Part shown: piece after piece, positions 35,473 to 44,590 of the stretch
How positions within the stretch are numbered: position 1 is the first letter of the stretch
How the letters are laid out: every line of letters starts with the position of its first letter
From: Microbacterium neungamense
GTDB taxonomy: Bacteria > Actinomycetota > Actinomycetes > Actinomycetales > Microbacteriaceae
Length of the DNA stretch: 64,000 bases
Assembly (NCBI RefSeq): GCF_024971095.1
Contig: NZ_CP069717.1
Span: forward strand, 620,001 to 684,000
Direction: 5' to 3'
The notes under the pieces: generated by a model
Databases searched by the model: none
What the model was told of the DNA's origin: nothing
What the model saw: the letters and a program-made list of their open reading frames with translations, nothing else
Made by a program: the position numbers and the translations under genes

Positions 35473-36150
35473 ATGCCCCGAACCCCGAAAGCCGCCCCAC
35501 AGGCGCCGTCGACCATGAAAGAGCTCAAAGACACGCTCTGGAAGGCCGCCGACAAGCTGCGCGGCTCAATGGACGCCTCGCAGTACAAGGACGTCATCCT
35601 CGGACTCGTCTTCCTCAAGTACGTCTCCGACGCGTTCGATGAGCGCCGCGACGGGATCCGCGCCGAGCTCGCCGCTGACGGGTACGACGAAGATCAGATC
35701 GCCGAGCTCATCGACGACGTTGACGAGTACACCGGTCGCGGTGTGTTCTGGGTGCCGGCGAATGCCCGCTGGGGGTTCCTCGCCGAGAACGCGAAGGGCA
35801 CATCGGTCGACGTCGCCGCCGAAGCATCTCGCGGGAAACACTTCTCGCCGCCGCTCTCGAGTGACGAACTCGCGTTCTACGACGCGGTCGCGACGAATGA
35901 GTCCGCTGTCGACATCCAAGGCGAGGACGTCCTCGCACAGATCGCCCGCGAGCTCGTCGCCGTGATGCGGCGCGACGTGCGCACCGACTGGACTGTGCGT
36001 GACGATGTGCGCGCCAAGCTGCGGTCTTCGATCAAGCGGTTGCTGGTGAAATACAAGTACCCGCCGGACAAACAGCCCGAGGCGATCAAACTCGTGATGG
36101 AACAGATGGAAGCGATGGCACCGCGCTACGCGGACGATCGAGGGCAGTAG
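35473..36150 (+). pseudogene. In-frame chimera: HsdM N-terminus fused to HsdR C-terminus
   Basis: 225 residues from ATG 35473 with AGGAAG upstream. Residues about 15-110 (LKDTLWKAADKLRGSMDASQ, YKDVILGLVFLKYVSDAFDE, RGVFWVPANARWGFLAENAK) are the HsdM_N helical domain of type I methylases. After about residue 115 the sequence becomes SRGKHFSPPLSSDELAFYDA, then DVLAQIARELVAVMRRDVRT and RLLVKYKYPPDKQPEAIKLV, the DUF3387 C-terminal domain of type I HsdR. The methylase core, hsdS and the HsdR nuclease-motor are gone. A single in-frame deletion between hsdM and hsdR explains it. It cannot methylate or cleave, but the protein may still be made. Confidence 0.82.
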
Positions 36151-36188
36151 GCGAGGCGCGCTCGCCTGCATACATTGGGGGATGTGAA

Positions 36189-38069
36189 GTGGCAATCGGA
36201 TATCGCGCAATCCTGCGCCTGACGCCCGACGAGGACGCGGTCGCGGTCGCTGAATCGCAACTCCGATCTTGGCTCAGCGGAAAGCAGAACCGCAGGGGCA
36301 GTGGCGCGGAGCGAGCAGACTGGGACGGGCCAGGGGCGCACGATCTGGGCGACGGCTCAGAACTTAGGGTCGTGCATGCGCCGGAGAGCCTGGATCAGAG
36401 CCGTAGAAGGCTCTATCGGTTGCGCGAGCGAAACCGGCACGGCGTTTGGACCGTGTCCCTCTATGCGATCTCTGCTCCACAGGCGCGCCGCTACACGCAG
36501 TCGCTTGTGATCGAGGCGGGCGTCGATGATGTGCCGACCACGACGGCTGTAACAAGGGTCGATACGCCGCGTCTCGCGCGGCAGATTCTTGAGACGACCA
36601 ACGCGAGGGATGGGGAGACCCCGCTCCATGGTGTGCCCTCGGTGATCCGATCTTCTGACGTCGACGAGGTTTGGCGGGCAATTGTGGATCCGGCGCGAAC
36701 CGCCAGCGTCATCGTCGCGCCGGCGCTCGAAGGAGCACCTCTCGATCGCTGGCAACAGATCATTGTGAGTTTGACGAAGCAGAGCGTGGGCGTGGCAACC
36801 ACATTCGTGCTGGATCCGGAGGCGACGGAACTCCTTGCAATGCGGTTGCCGCAGTCCCATCGCGTTGAGCGGGGTGTGGTCCGTACTTTCGCGCCTCAAG
36901 TGGAGCTCGATTCGCCCGCGGATGGTATTCGTCATCGGATGCTCGGTCCCGCCACATTGGCGCGGGCGATCGATGGCACTCGGGTAGCGACCCCGTTGGT
37001 GAACCGGCATGCGGAGTCGACGCGACTGCGCTTCATACAACGGGACCTTCCGCCCGATGTGCGTCGCTCTCTCGAGATCTTGTCGCGCGCCGATCTCGTC
37101 AGTGAGCGTACTCAGGAGGTGCGCCGGCGGCTTGCCCGTCCAGCCCCGCCGTCGGCGCCGGAGCGGACCTGGGTTGAAGTTCCTTCATCCGGGTCGCCGA
37201 CCCAGGCTGCGTCCATCGCCCCCGGGGTGGTGGCGCGGCTCGAAGCTCTGTTGAAGCGCTGGATCGGCGTAGGAGAGCTGACTGAGGGAGCCCTCGAGAA
37301 TCTGGAAAGCCTGCTCACCACTTCTGCGGCTGAGCTGTCTGTCGCTACCGAGCAGATCGACGGCGCCGTCGCCGACATCGAAACGAAGGATGCGGAGCTC
37401 CGTGGAATCCGCGCCAACGCGGAAGAGCTTTCGTTCGACCTCGCGGTGTCGGACGAGCGCGTGCGGAGCCTCGAGCGGGAGGTGCAGATCCTCCGGCGCC
37501 GCCTCATCGTGGCTGACCTGGCTGCGGAAACGCATGTGGAACCGGTCGAGTCGATCTGGGATCCGCCGTACGACGTCGCGGAGCTTATCGCGCGGATCAC
37601 GCCCGGGGATAAGGCGCATCCGGCGGCTTCTCGCGTCGTGTTCACTGGAGACGTCGACACGGCATTGGAGATCGATCTGCGTGAGAAGACCCCGCGGTAC
37701 GCGTATGCCTTCTGGGACTACGTCCACGTCCTCTACGACTACGCGGAAGGAAAGGCAAGTGGAAGGATCGCGAGCGGTCTGCATGCCTATCTCAAGTCGG
37801 ACGCGATCGACGGGCACAAATGCCCGCCCGATCGACATGCCTCGACTGAAAGTGACTCCGTGCTGAATCGTCCGGAGTGGCGCGCTGAGCGAATGCTCCC
37901 GGTGCCAAGTGAAGTGTCGGACACCGGCAAGGTTCTGATGGACGCGCACTTCAAACCGACTTGGCGTGACACTTTCGCGCCTCGTATGCACTACTACGAC
38001 GACACGGCGCGAAGCGGGAAAATCTACGTCGGCTATATCGGTCGTCATTTGAAGAACAAAAAGAGCTAA
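36189..38069 (+). CDS. Uncharacterised 626-residue coiled-coil protein paired with the HEPN-helicase
   Basis: I do not recognise the family. GTG 36189 follows GGGGG by 8 bases. Residues 1-about 340 form a mixed alpha/beta region (MAIGYRAILRLTPDEDAVAV; VWTVSLYAISAPQARRYTQS; TASVIVAPALEGAPLDRWQQ). Residues about 376-445 are a charged coiled coil (RVRSLEREVQILRRRLIVAD). Residues about 457-626 form a compact domain rich in aromatics: YAYAFWDYVHVLYDYAEGKA, APRMHYYDDTARSGKIYVGY and a basic tail HLKNKKS. No membrane segment, nucleotide-binding loop or known nuclease motif is seen. It ends 35 bases before the HEPN-helicase gene, same strand, suggesting one operon and a shared defence role. Confidence 0.8.
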   Translation: MAIGYRAILRLTPDEDAVAVAESQLRSWLSGKQNRRGSGAERADWDGPGAHDLGDGSELRVVHAPESLDQSRRRLYRLRERNRHGVWTVSLYAISAPQARRYTQSLVIEAGVDDVPTTTAVTRVDTPRLARQILETTNARDGETPLHGVPSVIRSSDVDEVWRAIVDPARTASVIVAPALEGAPLDRWQQIIVSLTKQSVGVATTFVLDPEATELLAMRLPQSHRVERGVVRTFAPQVELDSPADGIRHRMLGPATLARAIDGTRVATPLVNRHAESTRLRFIQRDLPPDVRRSLEILSRADLVSERTQEVRRRLARPAPPSAPERTWVEVPSSGSPTQAASIAPGVVARLEALLKRWIGVGELTEGALENLESLLTTSAAELSVATEQIDGAVADIETKDAELRGIRANAEELSFDLAVSDERVRSLEREVQILRRRLIVADLAAETHVEPVESIWDPPYDVAELIARITPGDKAHPAASRVVFTGDVDTALEIDLREKTPRYAYAFWDYVHVLYDYAEGKASGRIASGLHAYLKSDAIDGHKCPPDRHASTESDSVLNRPEWRAERMLPVPSEVSDTGKVLMDAHFKPTWRDTFAPRMHYYDDTARSGKIYVGYIGRHLKNKKS

Positions 38070-38104
38070 GGGCAGCGCCGTGCCCAGATTCAACAAGGAG
38101 CGCA

Positions 38105-41100
38105 ATGTCCAAGTTTGATGCGCGATCGCAGATCGAGAAGGTGCTCCTCATCTTGAGTGAGGGGCTGGAACCGCACGTCGCTGCGCGATTCCACGAGCTT
38201 GCGCCGGCCGTCGCCAATTGGACCGACATCGTCGAGCGCAAGGACCGGCAGGTCGGCCGTGCCTACGCCCGCTACAACCCGAGGGACCTTACGCTGATCC
38301 TTCGCGCGTTCACGGAGTCGTTTGGCTCGATCGGCTACCCGTTCGCAGGGGTTCTCAGCCGCCAGGCCCAGAACTGTGCGAGCGAGCTGCGCACCATCCG
38401 GAACAAGTGGGCGCACAACGAGGTGTTCTCCACCGCTGAGGTCTACCGTGCACTCGATTGCGCGGAGATCCTGCTGCAAGCGCTGCAGGCCGATGAGTCA
38501 GCCGCACGGGTGGGTGAACTCAAGACCGCGACCATCGCCGCCATGGCAGCGGAGAGCGGGACGTCGTTCGCCCCCGTCGTCGAGGCCGCATCGGACCAGA
38601 GGGTCGTTCCGCCCCCGGCCAAGGGGTCCCAGGCAGCTGAGCCGGAGCAAGGCGCGCCAGCTCAGCCGTTCCCGACGTCGGCCCCTGCCGTGGGCGGGCC
38701 CACCGCGCGCATCTCGGTGAGTTCTCTCCCGGTCCTCAGCTACGCGCACGCGCGAAACGCGATCGCGATCGTCGACGAAGTGACGATCGACTATCAGGGC
38801 GAGGAACTCCGCGGAGCCTCCGTGGAGGTCGAGGCGATCTGCGGGCTCGGGTCGCTCGGCGACCCCAAGGTCGTCATCATCGATCTCGACGGAAACCGCC
38901 CCGTCATCCTGCGGAACGCCGATCTCGTACTCGATCCGGCACGGATGCTGAACGTCGAGCATCCGACGCAAGGTGTCGTCCGCGTCAGCCTGCGTGATCC
39001 GGCCGGTGCCGTCATCGCGTATCAGGACGTGGAAGTGGAGGTTCTGGCGGCGAACCAGTGGCGGGCCAATCCGCCGCAACTCGGTCTCGAGCTGCTCGCC
39101 TCCTTCGTGCAGCCAAACTCGCCCGCCATCGCACCGGTTCTGGTCGAAGCATCCGACCTGCTCCAAGCGAAGACGGGTGTCCCGGATCTCGACGGCTACC
39201 AGCAAGGTTCCCGCGAGCGGGTGGACGCGATTGTCGAGGCGGTCTACGAAGCCATGCGAGCTCGGGACATCCGCTACGCCGAACCCCCTGCGAGCTGGGG
39301 ACTCGACGGGCAGAAGGTGCGGACCCCCGCCGAGGTGCTCGAGGGACGACTCGGTACCTGTCTCGATACGACTGTCACCCTCGCCGCGGCGCTCGAAGAA
39401 GCAGGGATCAATTCGACGCTGTGGCTGCTCCCCGGCCACATCTTCCTCGGGTACTGGCGAGACGACGCGAGCCTCGACGGACCCGCTCAGATGGACCCAT
39501 CGGAAGCCATCAACTACGTCGGCATCGGCCAGATCGAAGTCGTCGAGACGACATTCATGACCGGAGGCACGAGCTCGAAGCCGTTCGCCGAGGCTCGACG
39601 TCACCATCACACCACCACGCTCGCCGGTGATGCCTCGGCGGTGCTCGGCATCACCGATGTCAAGCAGGCTCGGCTGGCGCGGATATACCCGCTACCCAGT
39701 CGGGTCGTGGGCGAAGCGGGCGACGTGCAGGTCGTCGAGTACAAAGTCGCCCCGTCCCCGGAAGCATTGCACTATGCGCCGTCCGCAGAGGCGATCGCGG
39801 GCGGGACCGCCAAGGATCTCCCTCCCCGCGTTGCGCAGTGGAAGAACGCTCTTCTCGATCTGAGCCTGCGTAACAGGCTCATCAACTACGGCGACAAGTC
39901 CGGTTACCCACTCGCGGTGCCGCAGCCATCCCTGGCCGCGTTCGAAGACTTGGTGAACAACGGCACTTCGATCACCCTCGTGCCGAACGATCGCATCCCC
40001 ACCGTCGACGGCAGCCGGGGAATCCGGTACGGACAGGATCTCCCGGAAACGGCCCGGGCAGGCATGCTCGCTGAGCGGAAGCAGGTCTTCGTCGGCGTCA
40101 CCGAAGCGACCTACATCCCTCGACTGCGAGCCCTCGCCTACAAGGCGCGGACGATCGTCGAGGAGACCGGCGCCAACAATCTGTATCTCGCGTTCGGAAT
40201 GCTGCGGTGGACGTTCAACGACCGTGAGCTCCGCTCCCCGCTCGTACTCGTTCCGGTGACCCTCGAGTCGGCCGGGGGCGGGAAAGTGTTCCGTCTCAGC
40301 ATCGACGAGGCGGGGGAGTCCACGCCGAACTATTGTCTCCTCGAGAAGCTCCGGCTGAGCTTCGGGCTCGACATCCCGGGGCTCGCCAATCCGGTGAAGG
40401 ACGATTCGGGCATCGACCTTCCGGCAGCGTTCGCGGCAACGAGGCAAGCACTCGCTGCCGCGCGGCTCCCGTTCACCGTCGAAGACACCGTGGACCTGTC
40501 GATTCTGCAGTTCGCGAAGTATCGACTCTGGAAAGACCTCGACGAGAACTGGGCCGAGTTCGGAGCCAACCCGCTCGTGAACCATCTCATCCACACCCCG
40601 ACCGCGGAGTTCGTCGACCCCGTCCCGGCTCCGACCGATGTCGATCTCGACGCGCTCAGCAACGCCGTCCCCGTTCCCGCTGATTCCTCTCAGCTTGAGG
40701 CGGTCGCCGAGGCGTCAGCGGGCCGCACCTTCGTCCTCGAGGGGCCCCCGGGAACCGGCAAGTCGCAGACCATCACGAACCTGCTGGCGCACTCGCTCGC
40801 CAACGGCAAGCGTGTGTTGTTCGTCGCCGAGAAGCGGGCGGCCCTCGACGTCGTCAAGAGCAGGTTGGATGCGGTCGGCCTCGGCCCCTTCTCGCTCGAC
40901 CTGCACGACAAGGGAGCGCGGCCGGCAGCCGTGCGGGCGCAGATCCGTGCGGCGATCGACGCTGTTGTCCGGCCGGACGCAGCCGCACTCAAGGCCGAGA
41001 CGGAGACCGCCGCAACCAGTCGCGGATCGCTTAAGCGGTACGCGCAGCGACTCCATGAACCGAACGCCGCCGGCCTGTCGTTGTACTCCGCTCGCGCTCA

Positions 41101-44100
41101 GCTGCTCGCATCAGCCGAGGATATCGACCCGCTCGCGATCCCCGCGACGTTCGTCGCGACGGCATCAGAGGAACAGTTCGACAGCCTGCGAGACACCCTG
41201 CGGACGCTTCCTGAAACCGCGGACCTCGCTCACCCTGCACCGGTGCATCCATGGGGCTTCGTGACGGCTGAAGCTGCCGACACGATCGACACGAAAGAAC
41301 TTCACGCCGCCGCCCGTGACTTCGACGCTGCGCTTTCCGACGTGCTCGGACGGCAGGTTGACCTCGGATTGTTGGCGCTCGCATCCACGCCGAGCGCTCT
41401 CGATCGTTGGGCTTCGCTTGCGAATGCGCCCCGCTTCCCGCTCGACGCCGTCGACGACATCTATGCCCGTAACAGGGCAGGGGAGATCGCCGCGCTGCAG
41501 GAACGGCTCGATGCGAGTGCCGTCGAGCGGCCCTGGTTCGCTTCAGTAGGACCCGAGGCCCTCGATGGCGATGTGCACGCAGTGCACCAGTCGGCGGTGG
41601 AAGCCGCTGCCTCAGGCTTCTTCGGGCGCCGCAAGCGGCAGCGTGCAGCACTCGCCGGGTTCGGGGCGGCGTTGCGCGCCGACGCGCGAAGCTTCCCCGC
41701 TCGGGAGGTGACACCGTTGACGGCAGAAGTGGCCCGCACTGCGGACGAGATCGCTTCGTTGCGTGCAGCGCTGCTAGCACTCCCGCTACCACTGGTGACT
41801 ACTGACTGGAACCCGTACCTCCGCGAAGGCATTGACCCCGCGAAGGCCACGCTCGGATGGGTGGTGTGGCTCGGTACACAGCTCTCGGCAGCTGACGCCG
41901 ACGCCGAGCTGCGAGACGCCCTTCGCCGGTACTACGCGGCGACTCCCACCGACTCGGCGTTCGCGGAAGCTCTAACCAGGCTCGCGGCCGCATGGCGTGC
42001 ACTCTGTGCGGCGAGTGGTGTCGTCGGCACTGAGGAAGAAGGCTGTGCGGTGCTGTCTGCGTGGGCCGGGGACAAACCGTTCTTCGAAATGTGGCGTGCG
42101 ACAGCCGGGCCACGCAACCTGGCGACGACCGAGCCGGTCTCCCTCGAGCGTTGGGTCGCATTCCAGCGGCATCTCGCGCCCCTGCTTCGCTTCGGCTTGG
42201 TGGATGCCCACACTGCGCTACTCACCGGGCGGATCCCGGCGGATCTCGCCACCCTTGCCTTCGACAAAGGCGTAGCGCTGGCCTCCATCTCGGAACGGGC
42301 GGATTCGCAGGCGATGGCCGCATTCGACGTCCCGGCTCACAACCGCACCATCGACAGGTTCACGTCGAGTGCCGCCGCCATCCGGGACGCGCTCCCCAAG
42401 TGGATTCCGGCTGAGATCATCGCGAAGCGCAGGATTGATCCGACCTACGAGGGCGGCATGATGGGGGAGCTGAAGCGCCAGCTCGCGCGGCAGCGCGGAG
42501 GCATGAGCGTCCGTGCGCTCTTCGAGAACTACGGCGACCTCATTACGCAGATCGCGCCGTGTGTGCTCATGAGTCCCGAATCGGTGGCACGCTTCTTTCC
42601 GGCGAAGGCGCGGATGTTCGACATCGTCGTCTTCGACGAGGCTTCCCAGATCCGAGTGGCGGATGCTGTCGGTGCCATGGGGCGAGGCTCGTCGGTCGTA
42701 GTTGTAGGTGACAGTAAGCAGATGCCGCCGTCCAGTTTCGCCGAAGCGAGCAGCGACATCGATGCCGACGTTTCCTCCGGCGCGGACGTCGTGGCCGACG
42801 AGGAATCGATCCTGACCGAATGCGTGCAGGCGCGCCTCCCTCGTCAGTGGCTGTCATGGCACTACCGGAGTCAGGACGAGGCGCTCATCGCCTTCAGCAA
42901 CCACGCCTACTACGACAGCCGGCTCTCGTCGTTCCCCGCACCTTGGCCCGCGAACGACGCGGTTGGCGACCCCGACCATGGAATCTCGCTCGTTCGAGTC
43001 GATGGTCGATTCAACCGCTCCGGTCGAGGAAAGGAGCTTCGGACCAACCGCGTGGAGGCGGAGGCCATCGTTCGAGAAGTCGAACAGCGATTCCAGGCCT
43101 CGCCGGACGCGACCCCGTCCCTGGGGATCATCACCTTCAACGCTCAGCAGCGCGCCTTGATCGAGACGCTCCTCAGGGAGGCGCCCGACGCTAGGATCGC
43201 GCAGGCGCTCGATGAACGCGACGGACTGTTCGTGAAGAACCTCGAGAACGTGCAGGGCGACGAACGGGACACCATTCTGTTCTCGGTCGCGTTCAGCGCA
43301 AATGATCGCGGCATCATCCCGCTCAACTTCGGGCCGCTTTCGCGTGCCGGCGGTGAGCGACGCCTCAATGTCGCGATCACCCGTGCGCGTCGCCAGGTGA
43401 TCCTCTTTGCGAGCTTCGATCCCTCGGAACTGCGTGCCGAGGAGACCGCGTCGGTCGGAATCAAGCACCTGAAGGGCTATCTCGAGCTTGCCGCCTCCGG
43501 CGTTGAGTCGGCGACGGACAGCGCACAGCGAGAACGGTTGATCGATCGCCACCGGGACGAGATCGCGGACGAACTGCGCTACCGGGGATTCGCCGTGCAG
43601 ACCGACGTCGGGTTGTCTGACTTCCGCGTTGATATCTCGATCGCGGACGCGACTGAGCCGCAGCAGCCGCTTGTTGCGGTGCTCCTCGACGGTGAGAACT
43701 GGCGTGCACGTCGTACGGTGGCGGATCGCGACGGGCTCCCTGTCGACGTGCTGAAGGGGCTCATGAAGTGGCCTGGCGTCGAACGAGTGTGGCTTCCGGA
43801 GTGGCTCCAGCAGCGCGACGAGACGCTCGCGCGTCTTGCGAATGCAGTGTTGAAAGCCGGCGAAGCACTGAGGAACGCGAAGACGGACCCGCCCGCGCGG
43901 GCTGAGTCCAACGTAAACATCGCCGAGAGGAACCCCGAGCCGGCGCCCGTCGAGGATTCGATGACGCTTCGCGCTAAGCCCGCGCAGAAGACGAGCGAGT
44001 CCACGGAGAACGGCCTTCGGCATCCTCACCTGCGCCAGTACGCCGAGTGGGAACCACGCCGTGTCGGGACGAAGGACACGCTTGATCGCCTGCCAGACCC

Positions 44101-44590
44101 CGTTGCGGTGAACAAGGTTCGTGCTGTGATGAGCGAGATCATTCAGCAGGAGGGGCCCATCCACAAAACGCGGTTGGCTCGGCTCGTCGCCGAATCCTTC
44201 GGCCTCGCTCGTGTCGCGTCTGGACGCACCGAAGCGATCCTGCGGTGCCTGCCGCAGGAGTTCATGCGTACCACCGACCAATGGTCCGCATGGCCCGGGG
44301 GGATCGACCCACTCGAGTGGCGGGATGTGCGTCGCAGCGAGCCGGGAGGCGGGCGAAACCTCGAGCATGTTTCGCTCGTCGAGATCGCGAACGCGATGGC
44401 TGTGGTGGCCGAGTTGGGGGGCGGCATGAGCGAGGACGAGCTCAAGCGCCAGGCCCTCGCGTTGTTCGGCGGCAAGCGAATGACGGAGGGAGTTTCCGCA
44501 CGTCTGGACGCCGGCATTCAGCGGGGGCTGGACACCGGGCGTATCGAGCGCGACGGGCGCGGCCTCTTCCGGGCGGTCCGAGTGCATTAG
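38105..44590 (+). CDS. HEPN / transglutaminase-like / DUF4011 / SF1 helicase / Vsr-like / DUF3320 defence protein
   Basis: 2161 residues; AAGGAG precedes ATG 38105. Domains: Swt1-type HEPN (1-130) with RNKWAH (R99, H104), the RNase RxxxxH motif; transglutaminase-like region with GTCLDTTVTLAAAL (C419) and PGHIFLGYW (H445); DUF4011 from about 575 (VAQWKNALLDLSLRNRLINY); SF1 helicase with Walker A EGPPGTGKSQTITN (K886), Walker B VVFDEASQI (D1511, E1512) and RRLNVAITRARRQVILF; a Vsr/DUF559-like nuclease (about 1820-1920, FRVDISI with D1843, then LLDGENW); DUF3320 (about 1995-2161). HEPN-DUF4011 helicase-Vsr proteins are, as I recall, an experimentally reported antiphage type (hhe). All helicase motifs look intact; the nuclease Lys/Glu pattern is less standard. 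Confidence 0.88.
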   Translation: MSKFDARSQIEKVLLILSEGLEPHVAARFHELAPAVANWTDIVERKDRQVGRAYARYNPRDLTLILRAFTESFGSIGYPFAGVLSRQAQNCASELRTIRNKWAHNEVFSTAEVYRALDCAEILLQALQADESAARVGELKTATIAAMAAESGTSFAPVVEAASDQRVVPPPAKGSQAAEPEQGAPAQPFPTSAPAVGGPTARISVSSLPVLSYAHARNAIAIVDEVTIDYQGEELRGASVEVEAICGLGSLGDPKVVIIDLDGNRPVILRNADLVLDPARMLNVEHPTQGVVRVSLRDPAGAVIAYQDVEVEVLAANQWRANPPQLGLELLASFVQPNSPAIAPVLVEASDLLQAKTGVPDLDGYQQGSRERVDAIVEAVYEAMRARDIRYAEPPASWGLDGQKVRTPAEVLEGRLGTCLDTTVTLAAALEEAGINSTLWLLPGHIFLGYWRDDASLDGPAQMDPSEAINYVGIGQIEVVETTFMTGGTSSKPFAEARRHHHTTTLAGDASAVLGITDVKQARLARIYPLPSRVVGEAGDVQVVEYKVAPSPEALHYAPSAEAIAGGTAKDLPPRVAQWKNALLDLSLRNRLINYGDKSGYPLAVPQPSLAAFEDLVNNGTSITLVPNDRIPTVDGSRGIRYGQDLPETARAGMLAERKQVFVGVTEATYIPRLRALAYKARTIVEETGANNLYLAFGMLRWTFNDRELRSPLVLVPVTLESAGGGKVFRLSIDEAGESTPNYCLLEKLRLSFGLDIPGLANPVKDDSGIDLPAAFAATRQALAAARLPFTVEDTVDLSILQFAKYRLWKDLDENWAEFGANPLVNHLIHTPTAEFVDPVPAPTDVDLDALSNAVPVPADSSQLEAVAEASAGRTFVLEGPPGTGKSQTITNLLAHSLANGKRVLFVAEKRAALDVVKSRLDAVGLGPFSLDLHDKGARPAAVRAQIRAAIDAVVRPDAAALKAETETAATSRGSLKRYAQRLHEPNAAGLSLYSARAQLLASAEDIDPLAIPATFVATASEEQFDSLRDTLRTLPETADLAHPAPVHPWGFVTAEAADTIDTKELHAAARDFDAALSDVLGRQVDLGLLALASTPSALDRWASLANAPRFPLDAVDDIYARNRAGEIAALQERLDASAVERPWFASVGPEALDGDVHAVHQSAVEAAASGFFGRRKRQRAALAGFGAALRADARSFPAREVTPLTAEVARTADEIASLRAALLALPLPLVTTDWNPYLREGIDPAKATLGWVVWLGTQLSAADADAELRDALRRYYAATPTDSAFAEALTRLAAAWRALCAASGVVGTEEEGCAVLSAWAGDKPFFEMWRATAGPRNLATTEPVSLERWVAFQRHLAPLLRFGLVDAHTALLTGRIPADLATLAFDKGVALASISERADSQAMAAFDVPAHNRTIDRFTSSAAAIRDALPKWIPAEIIAKRRIDPTYEGGMMGELKRQLARQRGGMSVRALFENYGDLITQIAPCVLMSPESVARFFPAKARMFDIVVFDEASQIRVADAVGAMGRGSSVVVVGDSKQMPPSSFAEASSDIDADVSSGADVVADEESILTECVQARLPRQWLSWHYRSQDEALIAFSNHAYYDSRLSSFPAPWPANDAVGDPDHGISLVRVDGRFNRSGRGKELRTNRVEAEAIVREVEQRFQASPDATPSLGIITFNAQQRALIETLLREAPDARIAQALDERDGLFVKNLENVQGDERDTILFSVAFSANDRGIIPLNFGPLSRAGGERRLNVAITRARRQVILFASFDPSELRAEETASVGIKHLKGYLELAASGVESATDSAQRERLIDRHRDEIADELRYRGFAVQTDVGLSDFRVDISIADATEPQQPLVAVLLDGENWRARRTVADRDGLPVDVLKGLMKWPGVERVWLPEWLQQRDETLARLANAVLKAGEALRNAKTDPPARAESNVNIAERNPEPAPVEDSMTLRAKPAQKTSESTENGLRHPHLRQYAEWEPRRVGTKDTLDRLPDPVAVNKVRAVMSEIIQQEGPIHKTRLARLVAESFGLARVASGRTEAILRCLPQEFMRTTDQWSAWPGGIDPLEWRDVRRSEPGGGRNLEHVSLVEIANAMAVVAELGGGMSEDELKRQALALFGGKRMTEGVSARLDAGIQRGLDTGRIERDGRGLFRAVRVH

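Noticed and set aside
34823..36150. Functional type I restriction-modification system
   Set aside because: No methylase catalytic motif, no complete specificity subunit and no HsdR nuclease or motor domain remain.
42854..44587. Minus-strand open frame of 577 codons opposite the helicase 3' part
   Set aside because: The plus strand encodes clear SF1 motifs, the Vsr-like nuclease and DUF3320 here; the antisense frame lacks any family signature.
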